DNA of 33,018 bases from Bacteroidota bacterium (lineage in GTDB: Bacteria > Bacteroidota > Bacteroidia > Chitinophagales > Saprospiraceae): positions 1-33,018 of the forward strand of contig DROJ01000248.1 of assembly GCA_011321935.1 (NCBI GenBank), written 5' to 3'. The notes beneath the pieces are model-generated. The model saw only the letters and a list, made by a program, of their open reading frames with translations, searched no databases and was not told the DNA's origin. Each line of letters starts with the position of its first letter. The stretch's first letter is position 1. Shown in pieces: positions 22,635 through 30,676 of this stretch. The position numbers and the translations under genes were made by a program.

Positions 22635-25600
22635 TCAATCCGGCATCCTCTGCGGCATCGGAAAGTCCTTGAACATCTCCTTCAACTGGTCATAAAACTC
22701 GGTGTCGCCCTGCTTTTTCACTGCCCGCATGATGGTCTCTTTGGTGTTCATGGCCAGTGCGTAGTCCTGCTCAAACTCCCCACCCTGATCGGTAAAATGC
22801 GCATCAATGGAATCAAAAAACTCCAACTGCTGCCGCATTTCCTCGGCCAGTGTTTCGAGGTGCGGCTTGGCCTTGTCGTAAGCCCCGGCCGCTATCATCA
22901 CGTTGAGCATCTGCATGGTGTTCCAGTCATAGGGGAAGTTGTAATGTGGGAAGGCCGACAGGTATTTTTCCATCAGCTTAGCTGCCTTTTCTTTTTGCCC
23001 TTTGTCAACCATGCGCCTTGCCGCCCGCAAAATGACCACCCGCATACTTTGGATGCTGGGCCCGTAGCTGCGGTCAATAAAAGTCTCGTGGGTATCGAAA
23101 TTGCCCCATTTCCATTTGTTCATCACCCGATCATACACCTTGTCGGTATCCACCCGGCCATAGCCGTAAACATAGAGGCCCTGCTCGCTTTTCGATTTTA
23201 CGGGAACGATGCGCAGCCCCAGCCCTTCCAGTTGCATGTAGTCGTTGAGGCCGAACATTTTTTCGGGGCGGCAGGTCACCGCAAAATAAACGGGGCGGTC
23301 GTTGATATTGGAAGCGATCACGTCCAGGATGGCCAGTTCGTCTTTGGAAATGTACTGGCGCCCCGGCATTTTGAGCGGTATCTGGAGCACAAACGGAAGG
23401 CTGTCGGCAGGGTCGTAGGCGCCCGTCTCAACGGCTTTCACGCTGTCCACTTCGATGTAAATATTCTTGGTCGGCAGGAAACTTTCCAGGGTACGCCCAC
23501 CCGCGCTCAGCTTATGGTCTTCGCCGATAAATTTCAGCACGCTGAGGGCATTGAGCCGCCGGTTCCTTTTATCGGGGTCATAATGGAAAACAGCGTTGCG
23601 CAGCTTGCCCCGGTAGCTGTCGGCCGGTACGGTCAGCTTGACCGGCGGGCTGTCGTTGACCTTGCGGCGCAACAGGTTGATGTACCAGTCCACTTGGATG
23701 AGCGAGAGGTTGACCACCCGCACGTCGGTACGGATGTTTTCCACCTCTTGGGCATACCAGAGCGGGTAGGTGTCGTTGTCGCCGTAAGTGAAGATGATGG
23801 CGTTTGGGTCGCAGCTTTCGAGGAAGTTGGAAGCATAGTCGCGGGCGCCAGTGTGGCCGGCGCGGCTGTGGTCGTCCCAGTTTTGTGCCCCCATGATGAG
23901 GGGGGCCGACAGCACCAATATAGAGGCCAGCCCGGCAGCCCCTGCACCGCCCATTTTTTCTTTTAAAAAACTAAAGACCGCAAGCACCCCAAAGCCGATC
24001 CAAATGCCAAAAGTAAAAAACGAACCGACCAGCACGTAGTCCCTTTCGCGCGGCTCGTTGGGCGGCTGGTTGGAGTAAATGATGATGCCGATGCCCGTGA
24101 TGATGAACAAGGCCATCAGGGCCATAAATTCTTTCGGGCGCCGCCGGTAATGGAACAGCAAACCGATAAGGCCAAAGATCAGCGGCAAGAAAAAATAGTG
24201 GTTGCGGGCGCGGTGCTTTTTCATGGTATCGGTCATCTTGTCCATGTTGTAGAGGCGGGCCTCGTCAATGAACTTGATGCCCGACTCCCAGTGGCCGCTC
24301 TTTTTGTTCCACGAATAATAGCCCTGCTCGCCGTTCTGCCGCCCGATGAAGTTCCAAGCAAAATAGCGCCAGTACATCCAGCCCAACTGGTAGCGGAACA
24401 AGTATTTTATATTGTCGAAAAAGTTGATCCTCCCTGATTTTTTGTTGATCCACAACTTGTATTTTTCGGGCCGGTTCTGGGTATCGTCGCCCATGCGGGG
24501 AAAAAACTGCTTGTCGCGGCTGTCGTAGATATAGGACAGCTTCTCGTCCGTGATCTCGTATTTTTCGACCTTCTTGCCGTTCACTATTTTGGTCACCTGC
24601 CCGTAGCGTTCTTCTATTTCATTGTTTTTCGGGCGTGCCTCAAAACTGGGGCCGTACAACAGCGGCCGCTCGCCGTACTGCTCGCGGTTGACATAAGAAA
24701 GCAGGCGGATGGGGTCGGAGGGGCGGTTCATGTTGACCACCGGGTCGGCATTGGCGCGCACCAGGATGACGCCGATGGTAGAGAAACCGACCACCGAAAG
24801 CATGGCCGAAACGAGTACCATCTGCGCCGCCCAGTTTTGTTTTTGGTGCGCCCAGCGCAATCCAAAATAAAATACGGCGGCTATAAAAGCGATGGTAGGT
24901 ACCAGCCCAGAGTGGAAGGGCAGGCCAAAGCCGTTCACCGTCATCAGTTCCATTTTGACCCAAAGCTCGGCGATGCCCGTAACGATGAGTTTTTGGATGG
25001 CAACGATCACGACAGCACCGACTGCACCTGCTGCCACCATGCCCCAAAAGGTGTGGTTTTTATATTTTTTAAAATAATAAAACAGCGCCAGCGCAGGGAA
25101 AGTGAGCAAGCTCAAAAGGTGGACCCCGATGGAAAGGGCAGCCGCATAGACCGTAAATACCAGCCAGCGGTCAGTGTCGGGGGTGTCGGGCAGGTAGTAC
25201 CATTTTACCGCTGACCACAAAGTGAGGCAAGTGAAAAACGTGGACATGGCATATACCTCGCCTTCCACTGCCGAAAACCAGACGGAAGTAGCAAAGATCA
25301 TGGTCAGGCCGGCCACTAGGCCTGCGCCGGCAAGGGCTATGTTCTCGGAGCTGTCAGTGGCATTGCCACGTCCGACCAAGGCCATTTTGCCCAGCATCAT
25401 GGTCACCCAACAGACCATCATCGCCCCCAGCGCAGTCACCACGCCCGACATCAGGTTGACGGCATAGGCTATGTTTTCGGGGTGCGCCTCTGTGTCTGTA
25501 AACAGTTCGGCCACCCAGATGAACATGCGCCCCACGATCATGAAAAGCGGCGCCCCCGGCGGGTGCACTACTTCCATTTTATATGCGCCGAGGATGAACT

Positions 25601-25712
25601 CCCCGCAGTCCCAAAGGCTGCCGGTGCTTTCGGCGGTGAGCATGTAAACGATGGCACCGATGGCAAAAACGAGCCATCCGGTTATGTTGGTCACTGATTT
25701 GAATGAAGACAT
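22635..25712 (-). CDS. DUF2723/TMEM260-like membrane glycosyltransferase (GT117 type)
   Basis: A 1025-residue integral inner-membrane protein. The family signature lies near the N-terminus: SLWDCGEFILGAYKMEVVHPPGAPLFMIVGR, with the acidic residues of the first loop expected at the active site of GT-C enzymes. About a dozen membrane segments fill residues 10-330 and 505-620; the last 400 residues form a soluble periplasmic domain (with FTYGDNDTYPLWYAQEVENIRTDVRVVNLSL) ending in helical repeats. Human TMEM260 is a protein O-mannosyltransferase, and Bacteroidota members probably glycosylate exported proteins with a lipid-linked sugar donor; the substrate here is unknown. The length is usual for the family in this phylum. 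It is probably monocistronic. Confidence 0.9.
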   Translation of the reverse strand: MSSFKSVTNITGWLVFAIGAIVYMLTAESTGSLWDCGEFILGAYKMEVVHPPGAPLFMIVGRMFIWVAELFTDTEAHPENIAYAVNLMSGVVTALGAMMVCWVTMMLGKMALVGRGNATDSSENIALAGAGLVAGLTMIFATSVWFSAVEGEVYAMSTFFTCLTLWSAVKWYYLPDTPDTDRWLVFTVYAAALSIGVHLLSLLTFPALALFYYFKKYKNHTFWGMVAAGAVGAVVIVAIQKLIVTGIAELWVKMELMTVNGFGLPFHSGLVPTIAFIAAVFYFGLRWAHQKQNWAAQMVLVSAMLSVVGFSTIGVILVRANADPVVNMNRPSDPIRLLSYVNREQYGERPLLYGPSFEARPKNNEIEERYGQVTKIVNGKKVEKYEITDEKLSYIYDSRDKQFFPRMGDDTQNRPEKYKLWINKKSGRINFFDNIKYLFRYQLGWMYWRYFAWNFIGRQNGEQGYYSWNKKSGHWESGIKFIDEARLYNMDKMTDTMKKHRARNHYFFLPLIFGLIGLLFHYRRRPKEFMALMALFIITGIGIIIYSNQPPNEPRERDYVLVGSFFTFGIWIGFGVLAVFSFLKEKMGGAGAAGLASILVLSAPLIMGAQNWDDHSRAGHTGARDYASNFLESCDPNAIIFTYGDNDTYPLWYAQEVENIRTDVRVVNLSLIQVDWYINLLRRKVNDSPPVKLTVPADSYRGKLRNAVFHYDPDKRNRRLNALSVLKFIGEDHKLSAGGRTLESFLPTKNIYIEVDSVKAVETGAYDPADSLPFVLQIPLKMPGRQYISKDELAILDVIASNINDRPVYFAVTCRPEKMFGLNDYMQLEGLGLRIVPVKSKSEQGLYVYGYGRVDTDKVYDRVMNKWKWGNFDTHETFIDRSYGPSIQSMRVVILRAARRMVDKGQKEKAAKLMEKYLSAFPHYNFPYDWNTMQMLNVMIAAGAYDKAKPHLETLAEEMRQQLEFFDSIDAHFTDQGGEFEQDYALAMNTKETIMRAVKKQGDTEFYDQLKEMFKDFPMPQRMPD

Positions 25713-26138
25713 TAAGCTAATGATGAATGATAAATGATGAATGATGAATTGCCGGACGCCATCAAAAACAACGTTTGGCCAACTTTGCTTCCCTCATTTA
25801 TTTTTTACTTTGACAATGAGCGAGGATTATTTTTTTGATAAACCCAAAAGGCGGGAAATGGACAGCTAAATGATTGATTTCCAAAAGGTTGAAATTGAGA
25901 TTAAGCAAATATCCGTCACCGCTTTTTTTGAGAAACGCAAATGTAAAAAAATAATCAGTAGGCGGGGTGGTTTGTGAACGCAGCCCCAAGTGCCCGGTGT
26001 TACGGGAATTGGTACACCGGGGGTTCGGGCGGGTTCAAGTTTGATGCTGGGTTTTGAAAAAGGAACTGAACGGAGGGGTGGTCGAAGTAAATGTATGGCT
26101 TACATTTTTGTCAATTCCGATAGCAGCATAGCGAAATT
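25713..26138. other. Intergenic region between divergent genes with a hairpin
   Basis: After the GT117-type start, 25713-25752 carries a short direct repeat (ATGATGAATGATAAATGATG), a one-armed version of the tandem repeats elsewhere. At 25993-26021 CCCGGTGT pairs with ACACCGGG around a 13-nt loop. A 63-codon minus-strand frame at 25798-25989 has no family features and is not called. No other gene is seen. Confidence 0.55.
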
Positions 26139-26208
26139 CATGTTAATAGCGCTAATTGATTAGCGGAATTAACGTTAATTTTGCTGCTTAACCAACGGAA
26201 TTAACATG
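26139..26208 (+). promoter_or_regulatory. Promoter and probable operator of the AAA/DUF4143 gene
   Basis: TTG at 26156-26158 and TAATTTTG at 26176-26183, 17 bp apart, fit a Bacteroidota promoter. A perfect 12-bp palindrome, ATTAACGTTAAT (26168-26179), overlaps the -7 box. The half-site ATTAAC recurs: CGGAATTAAC at 26164-26173 and again at 26196-26205, the latter running into the ATG, and inverted as CATGTTAAT at 26139-26147. A further imperfect palindrome, CGCTAATTGATTAGCG (26150-26165), covers the -33 region. The layout suggests repression by a dimeric regulator. Confidence 0.6.
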
Positions 26209-27345
26209 AAAGACCACATCAAGCGGCAAATCCAACCGGCCATAGAGAGCAGGCTTGGTTCTGGAAAAGCCATTATTATTACTGGCACCCGAAGGGTCGG
26301 AAAGACCTTTATGATCAAGGCGATCCAATCCAATTTCAACGGCAAGTCCATCTTAATGAACGGCGAAGACCTGCTAACCCAGGAATTGTTGTCCCGCAGA
26401 AGTGTTATCCACTATCGCCAGATATTGGGGGAGTATCAATTATTGTTATTGGACGAAGCCCAAGCCATTACTGATGTCGGGAAGATATTAAAATTGCTGG
26501 TGGATGAAATGCCAGCACTCAACATCATCGCCACAGGTTCCTCTTCTTTCGACCTTTCCAACCAAACGGGGGAACCGCTTACCGGCAGAAAAATCCATTT
26601 CGACTTGTTCCCGCTTTCCCAGTCCGAACTGAGCGATGGGTACGAAACAAGGATAGAGACCTATGCCCGCTTGGAAGAACGGCTTGTGTTCGGCACCTAC
26701 CCAGAAGTCGCACTGACTACAAAAACTGAAGACAAAACAGAATACCTCACCGAACTTGTCCGGTCTTACCTGCTCAAAGACATCCTTACTTTTGAACAAA
26801 TCAAAAATTCATCAAAACTATTGCAACTGTTGCAATTGCTGGCTTACCAAGTTGGCAACGAAGTCTCCCTCCAAGAATTGGGAAGGCAGCTTTCGCTCCA
26901 CCGCGGCACCGTTGAACGCTACCTCGACCTGCTGTCAAAAGTGTTCATTGTATTCAAGCTCGGAGGCTATAGTTCAAACTTGAGAAAGGAAGTTGTAAAA
27001 TCCTCGAAGTGGTATTTTCATGACAACGGGGTGCGAAATGCAGTCATCGGTGATTTTTCCCCAGTTCCGGTCAGGAAGGACATTGGCCAGCTTTGGGAAA
27101 ATTACCTGCTGTCCGAAAGGATAAAACGGAACAGCTACAAGCGGCTTCCCACGGATTATTTTTTCTGGCGAACCTATGACCAACAAGAAATTGACCTGAT
27201 CGAAAGACAAAACGGGCAGCTCGCAGCCTTCGAGTGCAAATGGAAAGAAAAGGCCATCAAACCTCCTGTTTTTTTTCAGAAAAACTATCCCGGCGTACCG
27301 TTCCAAGTGGTGCATAAAAACAACTATCTGGATTTTATTTTGTAG
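26206..27345 (+). CDS. AAA-family ATPase with DUF4143 domain
   Basis: A 379-residue protein of the AAA_14/DUF4143 family. Walker A is GTRRVGKT (27-34), Walker B LLLLDEAQ (79-86), and sensor 1 lies in NIIATGSSSFDL (106-117). A winged-helix-like part follows (about 205-250, SLQELGRQLSLHRGTVERYLDLL), then the DUF4143 part with a nuclease-like core: EIDLIERQNGQLAAFECKW (about 327-345) has the spacing of a PD-(D/E)xK fold (E-I-D and E-C-K). Such genes are widespread, mobile and often multicopy in Bacteroidota; function is unknown, though links to defence and mobile DNA have been proposed. It stands alone, is convergent with a pseudogene, and has a compact palindromic promoter. Confidence 0.9.
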   Translation: MKDHIKRQIQPAIESRLGSGKAIIITGTRRVGKTFMIKAIQSNFNGKSILMNGEDLLTQELLSRRSVIHYRQILGEYQLLLLDEAQAITDVGKILKLLVDEMPALNIIATGSSSFDLSNQTGEPLTGRKIHFDLFPLSQSELSDGYETRIETYARLEERLVFGTYPEVALTTKTEDKTEYLTELVRSYLLKDILTFEQIKNSSKLLQLLQLLAYQVGNEVSLQELGRQLSLHRGTVERYLDLLSKVFIVFKLGGYSSNLRKEVVKSSKWYFHDNGVRNAVIGDFSPVPVRKDIGQLWENYLLSERIKRNSYKRLPTDYFFWRTYDQQEIDLIERQNGQLAAFECKWKEKAIKPPVFFQKNYPGVPFQVVHKNNYLDFIL

Positions 27346-27355
27346 CCGCTTCTTT

Positions 27356-27762
27356 TCACCGCACCACTATTTTTACCGACCTTGTTTCCCTCCCGCCAAT
27401 CATTTGCAGGCTATAGACCCCACTTGCCAATTGGCCTTCCCCGCCAACTTCCCAACTGCCTTCCATCAACAAAGCTTCCCATACGACCCGCCCCTGTGAA
27501 TCAATGAGGCGGGCCGTGACGGGATGCTCGATAGTGTTGGATAGGCTCAGGGTAAAATGCCCATTGTTGGGATTCGGGTAAATAGCTGGCCAACCTTCAT
27601 TTGGCTTGAGGCCTAGGGATAAGTTGTGGCAAAGGCATTCAATTGGGATTGGTTGTTAAAAGTAATCCCACCTGACAGGCAAGTAGATTGCGAAATGCAA
27701 ATTAAACAATGGATCGAAAATAAAAGGCATAGCATAGCCTTCATCAAGTAAGTGTTCTTCAT
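27356..27762 (-). pseudogene. T9SS surface protein reduced to signal peptide plus sorting domain
   Basis: The ATG at 27762 starts a signal peptide (MKNTYLMKAMLCLLFSIHCLICISQ), then STCLSGGITFNNQSQLNAFATTYP, the start of the leucine-rich/receptor-L-like N-terminal domain of large Bacteroidota surface proteins. A TAG (27613-27615) follows at once. In another frame, from about 27614 to the TGA at 27356-27358, sits a complete type A T9SS sorting domain: YPNPNNGHFTLSL, RLIDSQGRVVWE, LASGVYSLQM and SVKIVVR. The frames differ, so the middle was lost by a deletion joining codon 49 to the C-terminal domain near TATCCC/TAGGCC. The product could not be exported and sorted as a whole; a peptide of 49 residues is all that could be made. 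Confidence 0.85.
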
Positions 27763-27804
27763 GGCAAACAGTGTTTTTCCAAAAATGATTATATGTGGAG
27801 CGCA

Positions 27805-27841
27805 GCGTAATTAGCGAGGCCTAATTGCCTCGCCAATACGC
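27805..27841 (-). terminator. Hairpin downstream of the 27855 gene
   Basis: GCGAGGC (27814-27820) pairs with GCCTCGC (27827-27833) around CTAATT; pairing extends outward to GCGTAATT and AATACGC with mismatches (27805 to 27841). It lies just after the stop of the minus-strand gene. No T-run. Confidence 0.5.
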
Positions 27842-27854
27842 ATTCTTGCAGAGG

Positions 27855-28229
27855 TCAGAATTGGTGCAGCAGCCTGGTATGTTTTTCCCGTGTCCATTTA
27901 TAAGTTATAGGGTCTTGCCACATGAACTTATATTTCACCGTCCGGCTGCCCGGAAAATAATAGAGCCGCAGCCCTTGGTACATTGCTTTGAGCTCGCCGA
28001 TGTAGCAACCTTTTTTACCCTTCCAACGAAAACCCACCATGCCGAGACGGTGGCCGGAATAGGTAAGTTCTGCGGTGAGGTTGGACCTGCCGGCGCTCCT
28101 ATGGCATTCTGTCATCCTGACCTCGAAATCGCCGACTGCATAACCGGCTTGGTTTTCATCAATACACTGGGCATTGACATTCGCCCAGCAAAAGAAGGCG
28201 AAGAGGGTATAAAAAATGTATTTTTTCAT
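27855..28229 (-). CDS. Small secreted protein of unknown function
   Basis: A 124-residue protein with a signal peptide (MKKYIFYTLFAFFCWANVNA, cut before QC). The mature part has three cysteines (QCIDEN, TECHRS and KGCYIG) and alternates short strands, suggesting a small beta fold with possible disulphide. No family recognised. Its ATG is 10 bp from a MITE (28239-28432) that has replaced the normal upstream region, so any promoter must now come from the element or beyond it. Confidence 0.68.
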   Translation of the reverse strand: MKKYIFYTLFAFFCWANVNAQCIDENQAGYAVGDFEVRMTECHRSAGRSNLTAELTYSGHRLGMVGFRWKGKKGCYIGELKAMYQGLRLYYFPGSRTVKYKFMWQDPITYKWTREKHTRLLHQF

Positions 28230-28238
28230 GATATCAAG

Positions 28239-28432
28239 GTTTTTTATGGGTGCAATCGGGTTTTGTCCCCTTTTTTATTTCATTATTCGTAAAAAGCTGA
28301 TTGTCAACTAAAAATAAAATTCAAATAGAACAATCTAAATTAGGTTAGTATTTTTTTCATTTTCATAAATAGCTGATAATCATTTTATTGAAAATTTTGG
28401 GGGGACAAAACCCGATTGCACCCGTTTTTTAT
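28239..28432. mobile_element. MITE with 23-bp terminal inverted repeats and 9-bp target duplication
   Basis: Perfect 23-bp inverted repeats lie at 28248-28270 (starting GGGTGCAATCGGGTTTTG) and 28401-28423, enclosing 130 bp of AT-rich DNA without a gene. Immediately outside both ends is the identical 9-mer GTTTTTTAT (28239-28247 and 28424-28432), a target-site duplication. The element is too small for a transposase, so it must be mobilised in trans by a transposase of an IS family making 9-bp duplications. Intact ends and duplication point to recent insertion. Confidence 0.88.
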
Positions 28433-28484
28433 AGTGAAATAATGATATTGGATTTCCTCCGTATATTCTGTTGACAGCCTGCCT

Positions 28485-30182
28485 TTAAGGTGAAAAATTA
28501 TAAGTAACCGAAAGCTGCCAATTAATGTCCGTCCTTTTTTTAATGGCCTTTTCCACCGGTACCGGATATCCTGTGTTTACGTCCAGGTTGTCGAGCAGTA
28601 CATCCCGCCTACCTACTGCTGCCCCGGCATTTATTGCCCACCTGTTGCGCTTGCCGAGAACCATGCTGCCCCCTCCCAATAACTGCAATGTGGGTTTGTC
28701 TTTGATAACCAAGCCTGCCCCGATATGTATGCCGAGTGCAAACCCGGGCGATATTTTATAGGCATAATGCGTCAGGGCATTAATGCCGACATCCCAGCTA
28801 TTGTTGCCTTCCGGCAACAATACATAAGTGGTGTCGCCGTTGGAAACATCCGTTGTTTGCACATATAATTCGTCCGTGACTTTGGAGAGAAAAAACCCGG
28901 AGCTGAAACTGGGCTGCCAATAGCCGCATACATCAACAGTACGTTCCAGGTCTATTGCCCGCAGGGCGGGATGGTTGGTGGAGTCGCGGGGTTTTATTTT
29001 TATATTGATTTTTACCTGGTCACCTTTTGCTTCCATAGGAATGGAAGAAAATGTAAAAAGGCTTTGGTGGTAATTCATTAACAGATGATGGAAATCACGG
29101 AATATTTTTTTCAGTTTCCCTTCATCTAGGTTTTTTTTGATGTTTTTTACTGCTTCGAGATATGGGGAATTGAGAGCTTTATGATCGTGGATATATCGGA
29201 TGCACAATAGGTTGAAGTTGTCCAGTTGTTGTAATTGGGTATTATATACTCCTCTTTTTATATCGTTGCCGTTTCGCAACCATGCCCCTGTTGTGCTACC
29301 GTGGCTTGTCATATCAATGTCGTTCAAGGACATGACCCTTTCCTCAAATATTGTAATTTCATCCATGACCGATTTATATGCCTGCCATATTTTTTGGGCG
29401 GACTTTATTTCATCAACATGAGCCGCCATTGTCGAAAAAGTTTTCGTTATTTCCCCTTCTTCCAGAGCTTTCAGGATTGCAGCCACTGCTGCAAGGTAAG
29501 AGTCTTTGTCGCCTTTATCTTTTTCAAGATATTCGAGGCAGCTTATTTTTAGGTTGTTGGTCTCCGCCAGCAAGACACCAACTTCTTTCTGCCATTTACA
29601 CTCATCATGTACCTCACAATCGCAGGCAGTATAATCAGGGCCAAGAATATATTTTAATACCCCCGGATATTCGCCTTGCAAGATGGAAGCCTTTTTCAAT
29701 ATTCCTGAATATTGGTTGGAGATGGTATTACCAAATAAACTTGTTTCAGGTCCATTCTTCTGTCGGGGTGATATTCCGGCATTGCCCGAGCCATATTCGG
29801 TTGGAATATTTTCTTCATTTTCTCCAGCGGCAGCACTTTTCAATATTACGCCTGGTATATTGAAAATACCTCCCGGCGCAGCAACAGGCAAGTCTTTCAG
29901 TCCAGTTATTGCCGCTAATATATTCTCTGGCAGGCTGGGTGCATTTTGCTCAAAATATTGTCCGTCCACATTTATTTCCGCATCAAAAAGGTAGGGGTTA
30001 ATATTTATTACTTGGACTGAAATATCCTTGCCCGATTTTACCCGCCATTTCGGGCTGATGAAAGTGCGGGTGTTTGCATCGAATACTAATACCAAATCAT
30101 TGTTTGGACAGCCTTGGCCATATAATAAATATGGCAAAACAATGACGATAAAAATTATCGGAAATTTTATAAAAGTTTTCAT
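28485..30182 (-). CDS. Exported protein with C-terminal outer-membrane barrel-like domain
   Basis: A 565-residue exported protein of unknown function. The signal peptide is MKTFIKFPIIFIVIVLPYLLYG. Residues of about 25-70 form a short beta module (VFDANTRTFISPKWRVKSGKDISVQV), followed by a low-complexity part, a Cys cluster (CDCEVHDECKW, about 193-203) and a helical middle (200-380). The last 140 residues alternate as barrel strands (WDVGINALTHYAYKI, ALGIHIGAGLVI, WAINAGAAVG, INWQLSVTYNF), ending with an aromatic-rich tail. The gene is AT-rich relative to the window average. Not recognised as a known family; similar single genes with helical and barrel parts occur in Saprospiraceae. A 10-bp inverted repeat lies 41 bp upstream of its start. 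Confidence 0.75.
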   Translation of the reverse strand: MKTFIKFPIIFIVIVLPYLLYGQGCPNNDLVLVFDANTRTFISPKWRVKSGKDISVQVININPYLFDAEINVDGQYFEQNAPSLPENILAAITGLKDLPVAAPGGIFNIPGVILKSAAAGENEENIPTEYGSGNAGISPRQKNGPETSLFGNTISNQYSGILKKASILQGEYPGVLKYILGPDYTACDCEVHDECKWQKEVGVLLAETNNLKISCLEYLEKDKGDKDSYLAAVAAILKALEEGEITKTFSTMAAHVDEIKSAQKIWQAYKSVMDEITIFEERVMSLNDIDMTSHGSTTGAWLRNGNDIKRGVYNTQLQQLDNFNLLCIRYIHDHKALNSPYLEAVKNIKKNLDEGKLKKIFRDFHHLLMNYHQSLFTFSSIPMEAKGDQVKINIKIKPRDSTNHPALRAIDLERTVDVCGYWQPSFSSGFFLSKVTDELYVQTTDVSNGDTTYVLLPEGNNSWDVGINALTHYAYKISPGFALGIHIGAGLVIKDKPTLQLLGGGSMVLGKRNRWAINAGAAVGRRDVLLDNLDVNTGYPVPVEKAIKKRTDINWQLSVTYNFSP

Positions 30183-30676
30183 GTCAAAAGGGTTTTAAAA
30201 ATTTTAGACAAAAGACCTTATTCGGATTTGTGGTTTGGCGCACACAAATCCGTCCAAATTCATTGTTTTTGAAAAGGCTTCGCACAAAAATTTTTAGAAT
30301 AAAGTCTAAAGAATTCTGGACAAGTTGAATTCAATTTACTATGAGTCGAATTATTCTAAGTTTTGGTGACATTAATGTTTTTAATTTTTTGCAATAAGGA
30401 AATCTAAATTATTCCTTAATTCAAGAAATTAGCTCAAAATATTAAATGCCATGCCCTTAGAAAAAATGAACAAACAGTACACGCAAAAAGGATAAGACTT
30501 TTCAGGACATTTACTCGCCATCCTCCCTTCCATCTCTCCTACAAACCTACACCTCCCACAAATAAAGACCAAAGACAAATTCCCCCCTTTGCCATAAAAA
30601 AAAATTACCGTACATTGGCGGCCATTAAAGACAACCCCCTGAACAATAGACGCCTACAAATGAAAATCGAACAAAC
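30183..30676. other. AT-rich intergenic region between divergent genes with inverted repeat
   Basis: CGGATTTGTG (30223-30232) pairs perfectly with CACAAATCCG (30243-30252), a possible operator or leader hairpin for the 30182 gene. The rest is AT-rich with no gene. Near the right end, ATG at 30660 starts an eight-codon frame (MKIEQTWP) whose stop lies at 30684-30686, overlapping the GTG start of the next gene in another frame. Confidence 0.5.

Noticed and set aside
22587-23966. A 459-codon plus-strand open frame opposite the GT117-type gene
   Set aside because: It lies fully antisense to a conserved membrane protein, has shadow composition and begins with no recognisable domain.
25798-25989. 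A 63-codon minus-strand frame in the gap before the AAA/DUF4143 gene
   Set aside because: No signal, domain or promoter is visible and it crosses AT-rich intergenic DNA; chance is the simplest explanation.
26206-27345. The AAA/DUF4143 gene as part of a defence island
   Set aside because: No other defence gene, toxin-antitoxin pair or restriction gene lies beside it; only a decayed surface gene and a MITE are near, so the sequence gives no support beyond the family itself.
28248-28423. The 23-bp inverted repeat as a transcription terminator
   Set aside because: The arms are 130 bp apart and flanked by a perfect 9-bp direct repeat, which fits a MITE insertion much better.
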